DNA from: Scilla litardierei
Lineage: Eukaryota > Streptophyta > Magnoliopsida > Asparagales > Asparagaceae
Reading direction: 5' to 3'
NCBI GenBank assembly: GCA_030789695.1
Contig: CM061136.1
Coordinates: 134,304,448-134,368,447 of the forward strand
DNA length: 64,000 nucleotides
A program made the translations under genes and the position numbers. Below are positions 53,281 to 63,375 of this stretch, piece after piece. Position 1 is the stretch's first letter. Each line of letters starts with the position of its first letter. Below the pieces are notes generated by a model. The model was not told where the DNA came from. It saw only the letters and a program-made list of their open reading frames with translations, and searched no databases.

Positions 53281-55521
53281 TTAGACCTTTGGAAGCCAAG
53301 TCCAATTGGACTTTGACTTCCCCACATAATTCCTACTATGCACAACATTCAAAAAATAAGCATTCATATATACTTGTTTTTCATCCATGCTTGTGTCCTT
53401 CGGGCTCCAAATAGTGAATATTTTGGGAGCCATCATCCTATTGGGTGCATGCATGCGACGTTGATTTCTACGTGATGCATGTTGTGGATAGGCATACGGG
53501 ACATGATGGAATGGTGCACGACGAGAATTATTCATATGATGCGGTGGGTGAACATATGCATGTGTGGGAACACGTGCGTGAGGGTGTCTCACATGGTGTG
53601 CACGTGCCCGAGAATGTGTTGCATAAAAATCATCATATGTGTGAGATGGTGGAGTAGGACGTGTGTTCCTACGTGGCATGGTATTGGTGTACATATAAGC
53701 ATGCCCCTTCTTTGGAGGTCCACCCGAAGTGGGTTTCTTTCCAAAAGAGGGCGTGGACGAGGTGGAAGCACCATTGGTAGATGAACTACCAATAGAGTGT
53801 TTGCTACCACTCGTAGAGTCACCGGAAGTTGGCCTAACAAAAGTAGTGGCCGCTTTGGATGGACATCCCATCGTGTACCCCAAACCAATGTGGTGATTGG
53901 CCGGAAGTAAGTCACTTAGGATTTTATCCAAATGGTCCTTACCTTTATTGAATTTGTTAATTCGGCCCAATGTGTTCTCATATTTCTCTTTGAGAGAACG
54001 CATAGAAGTATCCAAATTGGATACTTGCGATGTGAGCACAAAAACACGAGATTTAAGATTCTCGTTCTCAATACTCAAAGTCGAGTTTTGAGAAGTTAAA
54101 TCCGCTATCCTATGTTCTTCCGGATCATCTATGCTAACATGTTCAAGTTTAGATTTGAGATTAACAATCTCATTTCTTAACTCTTCAACAACGGTGTCGT
54201 TGTTGGTGATGATAGTCTTAGGCGAGGTTTGAATGCTAGCTAGGTCATCTTTTACTTTAGTATATCGATTTACTAATTTTGTATATTTAGACCATAAGTG
54301 AGAGTTAGCATCCCTAAGATCATCCATCGTTACCTCATCGCCTTCGTCGTCGCTATCATCGGAAGAGGAGGATCCTTGATCGTGCTCCTCTCTTGCCATG
54401 AAACACATGTGCGCTTGCTCCACGTGCTCATCGTCCGACTCTCCGCTTGAGGAATCCTCGGAGTCAGTAAATGTTGTTCCGACAAGTCCCTTTTTGTACC
54501 CCTTTTTGTACTTCTTTGACTTGTCGAACTTCGGCGCCTTCCACTTCTCCTTTTGCTTGTTTTGAGGACAATCCGCTTTGATGTGTCCTGGCTTATTGCA
54601 TTTAAAGCACAAAGGTGGAGAGGCGTTAGTAGAAGTAAACTTAGATTTTTGTTTGAAGTTACCCTTTCGGAAGAAGCGATTGAACTTCTTTGCCATGAGT
54701 GCAATGGATTCCATGTCCATTTCTTCTTCCGAGTCCTCATCATCGGTAGAGGTGGATGAAGCCGCCTTGAATGCAATCGCCTTTTTCTTAGGCGCATCTA
54801 GGTTCAAATAGGACTTCATCTTTTCTTGTAACTTCACCTTGCTATCTTTGCATACCTCGTATGACATCAAAGTACCCATTAGTTGAACAACGGTATATTT
54901 ATTCATGTCATTACCTTCCTCGATGGCGAAGGTACGTTTTTCCCAAGAAGAGGGAAGTCCTTCAATAATCTTTGAGCACTTCTCCTTTTGAGTGTAGGAC
55001 TTGCCGAGGGCCTCTAACTCGTTTATTATGTCAACGAAGCGAGCGTAATATTCTTTCATCTTCTCGCCCTGTTGCATATGAAACATTTCGTAATCTTTGT
55101 TTACGACTACGAGTTTAGAGTCTCTTACCCTACTCGTCCCTTCATGAAGAATGAGGAGGGAGTTCCAAATTTGATATGCACTCTTACATGTGCATATCTT
55201 ATTGAAATCCTCGGGCTCCAATGCACATTTCAAGGCGTTCATTGCCTTGGCATTGCTTACCTCCGTGGCGACCTCCGCGGTAGTCCATTTCTCAAAGTCT
55301 TCTTCTTTGGGTTCGATGTATTCCTTCATTGTAGTCCTCCATAAGGATGCACTCCGGAGGAAAGTCTCCATCCGGCACTTCCAGTACCCGTAGTTGGTAC
55401 CGTTGAAGAATGGAGGCCTCGTAGAGGAATGTCCTTCCATCACCGATGACGCTCCTTCACGGTTCCTGAAGGTGTCATAGTTGGAAGGTGGAGGCACGGT
55501 CTTGTTGTCGTTGGCAGACAT
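53281..55521 (-). CDS. gag polyprotein of the SIRE-type copia element
   Basis: 746 residues from ATG 55521, which lies about 10 bases below the primer binding site. N-terminus with GTNYGYWKCRMETFL (about residue 38-52) and a UBN2-type copia gag domain to about residue 230. Zinc knuckle CFKCNKPGHIKADC (about 305-318) followed by lysine-rich sequence. A long C-terminal extension follows: acidic stretches (SSSGESDDEHVEQ), a coiled coil (about 400-520), and a tail rich in His, Arg, Pro and Tyr (about 610-720). Extended gags of this kind are a Sirevirus trait. It forms the particle and packages RNA. The frame is undamaged up to the TAA at 53281. Confidence 0.92.
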   Translation of the reverse strand: MSANDNKTVPPPSNYDTFRNREGASSVMEGHSSTRPPFFNGTNYGYWKCRMETFLRSASLWRTTMKEYIEPKEEDFEKWTTAEVATEVSNAKAMNALKCALEPEDFNKICTCKSAYQIWNSLLILHEGTSRVRDSKLVVVNKDYEMFHMQQGEKMKEYYARFVDIINELEALGKSYTQKEKCSKIIEGLPSSWEKRTFAIEEGNDMNKYTVVQLMGTLMSYEVCKDSKVKLQEKMKSYLNLDAPKKKAIAFKAASSTSTDDEDSEEEMDMESIALMAKKFNRFFRKGNFKQKSKFTSTNASPPLCFKCNKPGHIKADCPQNKQKEKWKAPKFDKSKKYKKGYKKGLVGTTFTDSEDSSSGESDDEHVEQAHMCFMAREEHDQGSSSSDDSDDEGDEVTMDDLRDANSHLWSKYTKLVNRYTKVKDDLASIQTSPKTIITNNDTVVEELRNEIVNLKSKLEHVSIDDPEEHRIADLTSQNSTLSIENENLKSRVFVLTSQVSNLDTSMRSLKEKYENTLGRINKFNKGKDHLDKILSDLLPANHHIGLGYTMGCPSKAATTFVRPTSGDSTSGSKHSIGSSSTNGASTSSTPSFGKKPTSGGPPKKGHAYMYTNTMPRRNTRPTPPSHTYDDFYATHSRARAHHVRHPHARVPTHAYVHPPHHMNNSRRAPFHHVPYAYPQHASRRNQRRMHAPNRMMAPKIFTIWSPKDTSMDEKQVYMNAYFLNVVHSRNYVGKSKSNWTWLPKV

Positions 55522-55530
55522 AGCTGAGTA

Positions 55531-55546
55531 TCTGGCTCTGATACCA
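55531..55546 (-). other. primer binding site (tRNA-iMet) of the SIRE-type element
   Basis: Minus-strand TGGTATCAGAGCCAGA, two bases after the end of the 5' LTR. Confidence 0.95.
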
Positions 55547-56287
55547 AATGTAATGCCCTACCAGCTACTGCACAAGTACTAGAGAGGGGTGAATAGTACT
55601 TTAAAATAATAAGGAGTATAATTCCAAATTAAATTGCAAACAACTACCAAATCAATTTGCGGAAGCTTAAATTGAATGACAACAATTAAATTAACAATGC
55701 AAACAAACGATGTTAATGGGTTCGGATCCACCCAAGTCTCCCCGACTTGTTCCCGGTGATCCTACGTCCCAACCACCCGGATCCCCTCCGGATACTTGAG
55801 TTCGAAACCCTAACTCAAGATTTCCACTATGAATATCTTGTGAAAAACCTTCACAAGATCAAATCATACATGCAATAGCAAATGTGAATCCCACAACCCG
55901 GGATCACAACCTTCTCTCACAACCGAGAGAATCACAAAGCAATATTAAAGAGTTTAATATGAAATAAACAATCTTACCACAAAATCCTATACCTTGAGTT
56001 TTTCTTACCCAATAGGTGAAATGAAGGATTTGAGGAAGATGAAGTCACCAAGACCTAGCACCAAGGAAATGACCAGCAATCGGTGCCTAGGAATGATTTG
56101 GAGACTTGGATCAAGCAAAAGCTTGAAGAGCTCACCAAGAACAAGCTTCTCTCTAGATCTAGAAATGAGAGAGAATGGGTTTCTTGTGAGGAAGAGAGCT
56201 TTAGATTTGAGGGAGAATAGCTATCTCTTTAGAACTCAATGGATCTCTTAATGGCAGCTCTCACCTAGATAGAAATGACCTAGGTTC

Positions 56288-56298
56288 GTATTTATAGG
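56288..56298 (-). promoter_or_regulatory. TATA box of SIRE 5' LTR
   Basis: Minus-strand CCTATAAATAC followed by GAACCTAGGTC, about 50 bp downstream of the last array module. Confidence 0.7.
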
Positions 56299-56352
56299 GT
56301 CCCATAAAAACTAGTTAGGTCATTCTCCAACGGAAAGAAATCTGTGAGGATT

Positions 56353-56892
56353 AGTCGGTCAATGAACAAACACTGACCGACTAGTTCATCAACTAGTCGG
56401 TCAGTCACATAGCATGGACCGACTAAGAGTAGATCTGAGAAGAGATAGAATTTCAGACCTAGAAATCTAGTCGGTCCAAGAAGACTGTCTGACCGACTAG
56501 TTTCACAACTAGTCGGTCAGTCAATGAACGTAGACCGACTAAGAGCAAAAAGAATTAGTCTGAAGACAAAGTGACTTAGTCGGTCCAAGAACAAAAGTTG
56601 ACCGACTAGATTGTCAACTAGTCGGTCACCAAACATTCTTAGACCGACTAACGATAAACAGTAGCTTAGGAGAATTTAAGCATGAACAGTAAGTCACAAT
56701 TAGTCGGTCAAAGAAGCATCACTGACCGACTAGTTCACAAACTAGTCGGTCGGTGAGTCAACGTAGACCGACTAACTGTAAACAGTAAAGTCCAAGAAAT
56801 TAAGGAATCAAACTAGTCGGTCCAAGAACAGTTTCCGACCGACTAGATCACCATCTAGTCGGTCAGTACTCCTTCTTGTACCAACTAACATG
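56353..56892. repeat. TAGTCGGTC/GACCGACTA module array in SIRE 5' LTR
   Basis: Same five modules as in the 3' LTR, with only two or three base changes. It stands just upstream of the TATA box, in the U3 region. Confidence 0.92.
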
Positions 56893-57288
56893 CACAATAA
56901 AGTCCGAATCGAAGCGCGATGCTTCGAGGAAGTTAGAATGAACTTGTGCAAGAATCCTAGAGCTACGAAATGAGCGAAATGAAGATAGAAACGTAAGATA
57001 TACTCAAGGCTTAACATTCTATATATCGAAGCTAAAAGACTATAAATAAAACCTTATTAAACGGTCTTCGAGAGCTTCGATTCATTCTTCATAACTTCCA
57101 AAACGGCGCAAGAGCTTCAACGAAGCTTTGGACATGAAAACGAGCTTTGGGAAGTGTTGAGATGTCGCTTTGAATGTTCTCGTGAATTTGGCGACGATCT
57201 CCAAAACTGCGCTCACAAATTGTTAGTTCATGGATTATTTATGTTTGCTCATCATCAAAACCAAATCCGGGGAGTCCAATATTCAACA

Positions 57289-60200
57289 CAAAGAATGTAT
57301 TTAGTATAGCTGCATTCAAAAAATATATGATCCATATCTTCATGAATATTGTCAGAGCATAAAACACAGAAGGGTGAAGTAGGCACTCCCTATTTCACGA
57401 GCTTGTATGGGTGAGAAGTTTCCCGTGAAAAGCTTGCAGTAAAGTGATAGCCATCTTGGGAATGTGCCCCTGAAACCAACCCACCTTGTAGTAAGGAAAG
57501 AGAGGTCTAATAACCCTAGAGCCATCCCAAGCACTACGAAGAGATGGGGCCTTGGACACCCAGGACCAAGAGTCAATGCCCGTGTTTAAAACCACCGAAT
57601 TTATGATATGGCGAACGGAGATAAGAGAAGCACTGTCTGCCCAACCTCCATTAGTCCAGTAATCATTGACCATAAACCTCTCCTCCCCATTAAGGACCAC
57701 ATAAGAATCACTAAGGGGGCCACAAGGGAGCCAATTATCATACCAAAATAGTGTAGTAGAACCATCTCTGACATTACGTTTGGTGAGTTTTTTTAGTGAA
57801 CTCCCTACAGTGAAGAATGAATTTCCAGGAATGAATTTCCAGGTCCCAGATTGCATAGGATGAGCCTTGGCTAGAAATAACCCCATATTACTCATATAAT
57901 GCTTCCTCGTGTAAGAAGCCCATATTCCATCATACGTAAGCATGAGCCATGTCAGTTTAACACCATGAGCATTGTTAAGATCAGTGAAACTTCTGATTCC
58001 CACACCCCCTCCTGTTTGGGAGCACACATATCGTTCCAAGTCCAAAGGTGATTATTCCCCCAAATAAACTTTCTGCACATAGAAGTGAGTGTACTGAGAA
58101 TAGTTTTAGGAATACAGAATGCCTGCATCCAAAACCCCATCATGCCATAGATAACAGACTTGACAAGTTCAATACTCCCTATAATGGATAAAAGAGATGA
58201 AGACCAACCCTGCAACCTGCTTTTGCATCTATCAATCAGGCGGCCATACATGGAGGCATTAGGGTACTTAGTAGAAAGGGGAGGCCCCAAATACGTAGAT
58301 AGAGATTGAACTTGATGAATGACCAAGATATGAGCAAGACTGCCAGGTCCCCTGGTGCCCTTACTGAAAATACCAGCACTTTTATTCCAATTGACCTCAA
58401 GACCAGTGAAAGATTTGAAAGAAGAGAGGAGATCTCTCAGACCCTCAAAAGATTTAACATTGGCTCTACAAAAAACCAGTAAGTCATCTGCAAAGAGATG
58501 GTGAGTGACTGCTCCCATTCTGTTCATAGGCATAATGTTGCGAGTGACATTAGCCTTAGCCATGAGCAAGGAAAACGCCTCCATAATGATCACAAAAAGG
58601 TAAGGTGATAGGGGGTCTCCCTGCCTCAGCCCCCTATTAGACTGAAACATACCATTAGGGGAACCATTGATCATGACAGAAAAGGACGGAGTAGAGATAC
58701 ATTCACATATCCAACCAATGAATTTGTGCTTGAACCCCATCCTATGAAGCATATAATATACGAATTCTCTGTTAACACTATCAAACGCTTTGCGTAAGTC
58801 CAATTTAAGACAATCCCGGGCACCCATAGGATTATTGAAACTCCTAATATGCTCATGAGCAAGTAACGCACAATCAGCAAGTAATCGGTCCTGGTGGAAG
58901 GCAGCTTGAGTTGGAGAGATAAGCTCAATAACTTCTTTACTCAGATGATTGCAGAGGATTTTGCTTATAATCTTGTAAAGCACATTACAACATGATATCA
59001 GTCTGTAGTCCCCGAGCCCAGAAGCATTGGTACTTTTGGGTATGAGTGTAAGAAAGGTATGGTTGATCTACCGATATATCTTCCCAGATTTGAAGAAATT
59101 AAGCACAGCAATGCTGACATCCTTTCCTATGATATCCCACGAATTTTAATAAAAAAACCCATTGAATCCGTTAGGACCAGGGGCCTTATCAGCCCCTATC
59201 TGAAAAACGGCTTTTTAACCTCTTCAATAGTCACCGGTTTTTCAACCTAATTAGCAGCATCTTCGGTGAGTACTCTTTTAGTGATGAGACAAGGGAAGAC
59301 CCTCCAATAGTTATTCTGATTATATAAGCCAGAATAGAAGTCAGGAGCCTCAACTTTAAGGAGATCAATAGAATTATTATGCGAGCCGTCAATGGAAATA
59401 AGATGCCCAAGATTATTATGCCTTTGCCTAGCTCTCATGGCAGTATAAAAGAACCGAGAATTACAGTCCCCGAGATGTAACCAATCTTGCATGCTTTTCT
59501 GTTTAAGGTTGGACTCTTCAATATCAATAGCCTCAGCTAAGTGTTGTATGAGGGTTTGCTCTCTCATTTGCAGCTCAGGACAAAGGCACAGGTTTGGATT
59601 ATTCTGAATATCGATAAGCTCGGCACGAATTCTACCCACGTCATTAGCTTCTCTATAGGCTGTACCGAACTTCTTCAGCCCAATTTTCAGATTTTTAAGT
59701 CTGTCAACCAGGCGTATCATAGGACAGCCATTAACCCTGATGCGCCACTTCTCCTTAAGCACATCAAGATAATCAGGGCTGCGAAGCCAGGCATTAAAGA
59801 ATTTGAATGGCTTGGGATCAGAACCCCCTATACGATGAGAGTGGATAATAAGGATGGAGTGATCACTAGTAACACCAGCAATGTATTTACAGTAAGAAGA
59901 TGTGAGGATACCCATCCAAGTGCTATTGCAGAAAACCCGATCCAGAGTGGCAGAAATATGCTTTTGCCCAATACTACGATTGGTCCAACTCAAAGTTTTA
60001 CCCACCGTTTTGAGTTCCATGAGAGCACTGGAATTAATGCAGTCATTAAATTCATCAACCATAAACCCATCAATCACTCTGCCCCCACCTTATCTATGGC
60101 GTATCTGACACAATTGAAGTTACCCCCAATAATCTAGGGAATGTTATTATAGTTGTTGGCATTGGCAACAATATCTCTCCAAAGATCTCTGCGTTCTTGA

Positions 60201-60538
60201 TAGGAGTTAGACGCATAGATGATCGTAACCATCGTAGTGAACCCCGCAGCATTCACACAGTTTAACGAGATATGCTGAGCAGATAACACATCTATGTTGC
60301 ACTTCCACATATCGGGGTTATACATAATAACAATGCGCCCGTTGTGATGAGCATAACGATTGTCAATGGAAAGACAATTCTTTGGGAAGCATTTGAGAAT
60401 TATATGGTCATTGATATCAACCACCTTGGTTTCAAGTAGACCAACCAGAGAGGGTGCATGTTTACGTAACTGTTCTTTGAGCTCTCTCCGTCTAGCAATA
60501 TTGTTGAGCCCTCTCGTATTCCAAATGAACATAGTCAT
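57289..60538 (-). pseudogene. LINE ORF2: endonuclease, reverse transcriptase, start of zf-RVT
   Basis: Starts ATG 60538 with IWNTRGLNNIARRRELKEQL, the N-terminus of the plant L1 endonuclease. LLETKV and the catalytic-region motifs (TSDHSI at about 59860, TLDRVFCNSTW) follow. Reverse transcriptase: KLDLRKAFDSVNREFVYY, RGLRQGDPLSPYLFVI, HHLFADDLLVFCRAN (58983-57952), then the connection region (GRLIDRCKSRLQGW) and the beginning of zf-RVT up to the SIRE insertion. Breaks: TAG or frame changes near 60110, 59245 and 59070 and around 57950. ORF2 proteins nick target DNA and prime reverse transcription there; this copy is inactive both from the breaks and from the insertion. Confidence 0.88.
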
Positions 60539-62652
60539 TGAATGAAAGGAGGATGATGTGAAACATCCTTATTAATTCTAGATCTTTTGCGAGTGCTCTT
60601 TGAAGAGGCCGCACCCCCTTTGCTCTTTTGTTTCTTCAGTTCTTTACTTTTAAGTTTCGACTCTACTTGCTCCTCATGCCAAGCTTCATTGGCAATAGTC
60701 ATATCAAGGGGCTCATTATCGGAGTCTATGCTATCATTGCTATCATCAAGCAGCGAGGCTCCTATTCGAGGATTGCTTCCCGTTTTTAAGATGTTGAACG
60801 GATTATAATCGGTTGGGTGTGGCTTGCCATTGGAGTGGGTGACCGACGTTATAGCTGAGGGCTTGGCGAGAGCCATGCGCCCCGAGTCCGCATTCGAGAT
60901 CCCCGACCCCTCCCCTCCATTTAATTAACATTGAGGTACACCTTTTTACACAGAGCACCATGTCCCACCGTATTGCTATGCGCATCTAGCACAAAACTAT
61001 TATCAAACATCACGCTCTCATGGACAACTCCCGCCATACTGGCCTCAGCTCGAACAGCTTTTTTGAGTGTTGCCGCTACTTTCGTCTCCTTGTCTCCACA
61101 GTGCCCACTCCGCCTCCCCGCTGTAGGTGATTATCATCCGTAACAGCTCCAGGTCCTACCTCACAATTACAATCCCTGAATTCACTGGGCGCATCCAGGA
61201 CATTAGCATTCACCTGCTTAGCAGTAATATCTACTGCCTTGACATCGGCCTTCTTGCCCTTAACTTCTTTACAGACTTTCACGAAGTTATTCACATGGAC
61301 AACCCCCGACATATATACCCCAATTCGAATAGCCCCTTTGACTATAGTCGCTACTTCAGCCTCCTTATCTCCACCGTGCCCTGTCCAGCTCCCCTGCTTT
61401 TGATGTCTGTCGCCAAAAGTAGCCTTAGTCCCTACCTCCCTATTACAATTCGCATATCCACTGGGCACAGCTAGGGCGTTAACATTTGCATATATAGCAG
61501 TGACATCAACTGCTTTGACAACGGCCTCCTTGCCCTTAGTTTTTTTTACAAGCTTCCATGTTCTTCTTGCCATCAACTTTCCGCAGTGCCCCTTCCTCGC
61601 CTTCCGAGCACAGCCCCACATTCAAGGGACCAACATTGCTACACCCCTCTCCATCCTTCAGGCTAACAGGCGCCTGAGTAACAACCGCCTCCTCAACACT
61701 ACGATCATTAACCTCCAGGCTACAGATCCCTGAGTAACATCATCAGCAGCTTTTTTCACAGCAGTACACTGCTCTCGATTGTGCCCAAAACAAATACAGT
61801 TTGTACGGCTCATACTCATATCTAACCCCTACCTCAATCGACGCTCTATCTTCGAGCTGAACAGAGACGGACCGCGGGAGCACGTCGTCAGCCTTAACTT
61901 CAATCAAAACATCTGGCGTAAGAGAGACGCTCTAGCCTCATCGTCGTTCGATCCAAACAGATGGGGACACCGATGACGCTAGAAATAGCATTGAGTATAC
62001 TCAGCGTCCATAGATTGATCGGCAGATTGGGAAGTTGCATCCATACAGGAACCGCCATGAGAAGATCACGGTCGAATCCCGACTCCTCGCTCCACCGCTG
62101 CAACACAACAAGTCTCCCGTCGAAGAGCCAGGGACCGCCGTGCAGAACCTCATCTCTATCCTCCTTAGAATCAAAACGGAAGAAGAAGAAACCATTCTCC
62201 CGTGAAAAAATGTTAATCTCACCTTTGATCTTCCACATCCTCATCGCCCATGCTTTGATTTGCCCGTAGTAGGGGATATCTCCCACAACGTAGCCGACGA
62301 TGGTGTTCTCCCAGTGCTCTATTCCTTCAGCCAACATCTCCTCTGTGAGAACAACAACCGCCACGCATTCCTCGTCGATCTCCGGGGTGATATATGACAT
62401 AGTCAAGGAGCTTGACATCTTCCTGCTACTTGAGCACACTTCAGACCAAGACCTCTTCTCAGCGTTGACACTTATCTTCAACGGGAGTTTCAGCCTCAGC
62501 GCCCTTCTCTCGAGCACCTTACATGCATCAAGCTTTTTACCTGTCTTCGCATCGCCATTCGTCGCAGCTCCACGCTTAGGGCCCTGAGCAGGAGGCTTAG
62601 CATTCTTTTTAGTCATCTCTCTCCATCCTCCTGTTGAATTTTCGTTCTCCAT
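60535..62652 (-). pseudogene. LINE ORF1: DUF4283 RNA-binding protein with zinc knuckle
   Basis: ATG 62652. Residues about 75-250 fit the DUF4283 domain of plant LINE ORF1 proteins (EHWENTIVGYVVGDIPYYG, FFFFRFDSKEDRDEVLHGGP, PVWMQLPNLPINLWT). After a frameshift near 61900 a CCHC-like piece (FGHNREQC, near 61780) can be read. 61076-61620 then contains a tandem duplication of about 90 codons (KAVDVTA... and KAVDITA...). The last 113 codons (60876-60535) are in the original frame. ORF1 proteins coat the element RNA. Its TGA overlaps the ORF2 start codon as ATGA at 60538-60535. Confidence 0.82.
61080..61620. repeat. tandem duplication within LINE ORF1
   Basis: Two direct copies of about 285 bp (roughly 61050-61330 and 61335-61620). 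Each has CATGGACAAC(C/T)CCCG, then TCTCCAC(A/C)GTGCCC, then TTACAAT(T/C), with moderate divergence. Confidence 0.7.
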
Positions 62653-63375
62653 GATCGCCTCACAGCATCGTCAAACAGCACAAGCAGAGCAGTAGTCAGT
62701 AAGAACGAAGTACAGACAAGATGCAAACCAAGGAAATGGATCCTGGAAGACTCACCTTGGGATCAAGATCTATCAAGATCTTGATCCAACAAGATGAACA
62801 CGCAGAGTCTCAATCACCGGAGAAGCTCAGCAGTCGCTTCAATCCGGATCAATGAAGAGATTACTCGATGAACAATCAACAGCGCAGGCAAATAGCTCCG
62901 CCACACCAATCGCCGAAAGCACCGACGACACGATGTTAGCTAAGGATCAGAAGATCAAAAGATACAACAGAAGATCAAAAGATCTGAGGCATCTTATCGC
63001 CGGATCGAGATCTCAAAAACGAGATCTCGATCCGTCCAAGGGGTCGAGGTAGTTTCAGATCACAGATCCTCAAGATCACAGCCACCTTGCTACGAAGACG
63101 TCTTCGAGAGGATCCTCAAGAACTCAGCCGCCATAATCGCCTCTAATAGATCTCTGATCTCAGATCACCGATCTTCGAATCGAAGACGAAGCTCTTGAAG
63201 CGAAGCTCTTGAAGGAGACTACAAGCACCTTCACAGACGGGAAGGATCAGGAACCAGGCTTCGTCGATCGGCCACCGAGCCAGCCGCGAAAGCGGTCGGC
63301 GATGATCGCCCAATCGCGAGTCGCACGAGAGCTTCTCTCTCTAAAAAGAGTATGAGAGAGAGACGAAAAAAAATT
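62653..63375 (-). other. LINE 5' untranslated region
   Basis: About 0.7 kb, moderately GC-rich, purine/pyrimidine-biased (many GATC and AGATC stretches, such as AAGATCTTGATCC), ending in CTCTCTCTAAAAAGAG and a (TA)n tract at 63375. Likely carries the LINE's internal promoter; no motif is certain. A short plus-strand frame here is not credible. Confidence 0.5.

Larger units (their letters stand above)
44822..57288 (-). mobile_element. SIRE/Maximus-type Ty1/copia retrotransposon with env-like ORF
   Basis: 12,467 bp, TGTAATGCCC...ATTCAACA (plus strand), flanked by a perfect CAAAG duplication (44817-44821 and 57289-57293). Two 1740-bp LTRs differ at only about seven sites that I can see, so insertion was recent. 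Sense order on the minus strand: 5' LTR, tRNA-iMet primer binding site, gag, pol, a spacer with LTR-like repeat modules, env-like ORF, polypurine tract, 3' LTR. Gag and the pol region after the protease are long open frames; the env-like frame has one stop. This is the lineage known as Sireviruses, in which an extra ORF after pol is common. Confidence 0.95.
55549..57288 (-). repeat. 5' LTR of the SIRE-type element
   Basis: 1740 bp, nearly identical to 44822-46561. The repeat array lies at 56353-56892 and the TATA box at 56288-56298. In sense orientation, the array comes first, then the TATA box, then the transcribed end of the LTR. Confidence 0.95.
44340..63375 (-). mobile_element. long plant L1-type LINE interrupted by a SIRE-type element
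   Basis: On the minus strand: a 5' region (about 63375-62653), ORF1 (62652-60535), ORF2 (60538 to 57289, resuming 44821-44537) and a 3' tail ending at (CA)n. Without the SIRE insertion and one CAAAG copy it is about 6.6 kb, a full-length size for plant L1. The zf-RVT reading frame continues across the insertion point. Frame breaks in both ORFs make it defective. Its outer ends lie in (TA)n and (TG)n tracts, so target duplications cannot be told. Confidence 0.85.
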
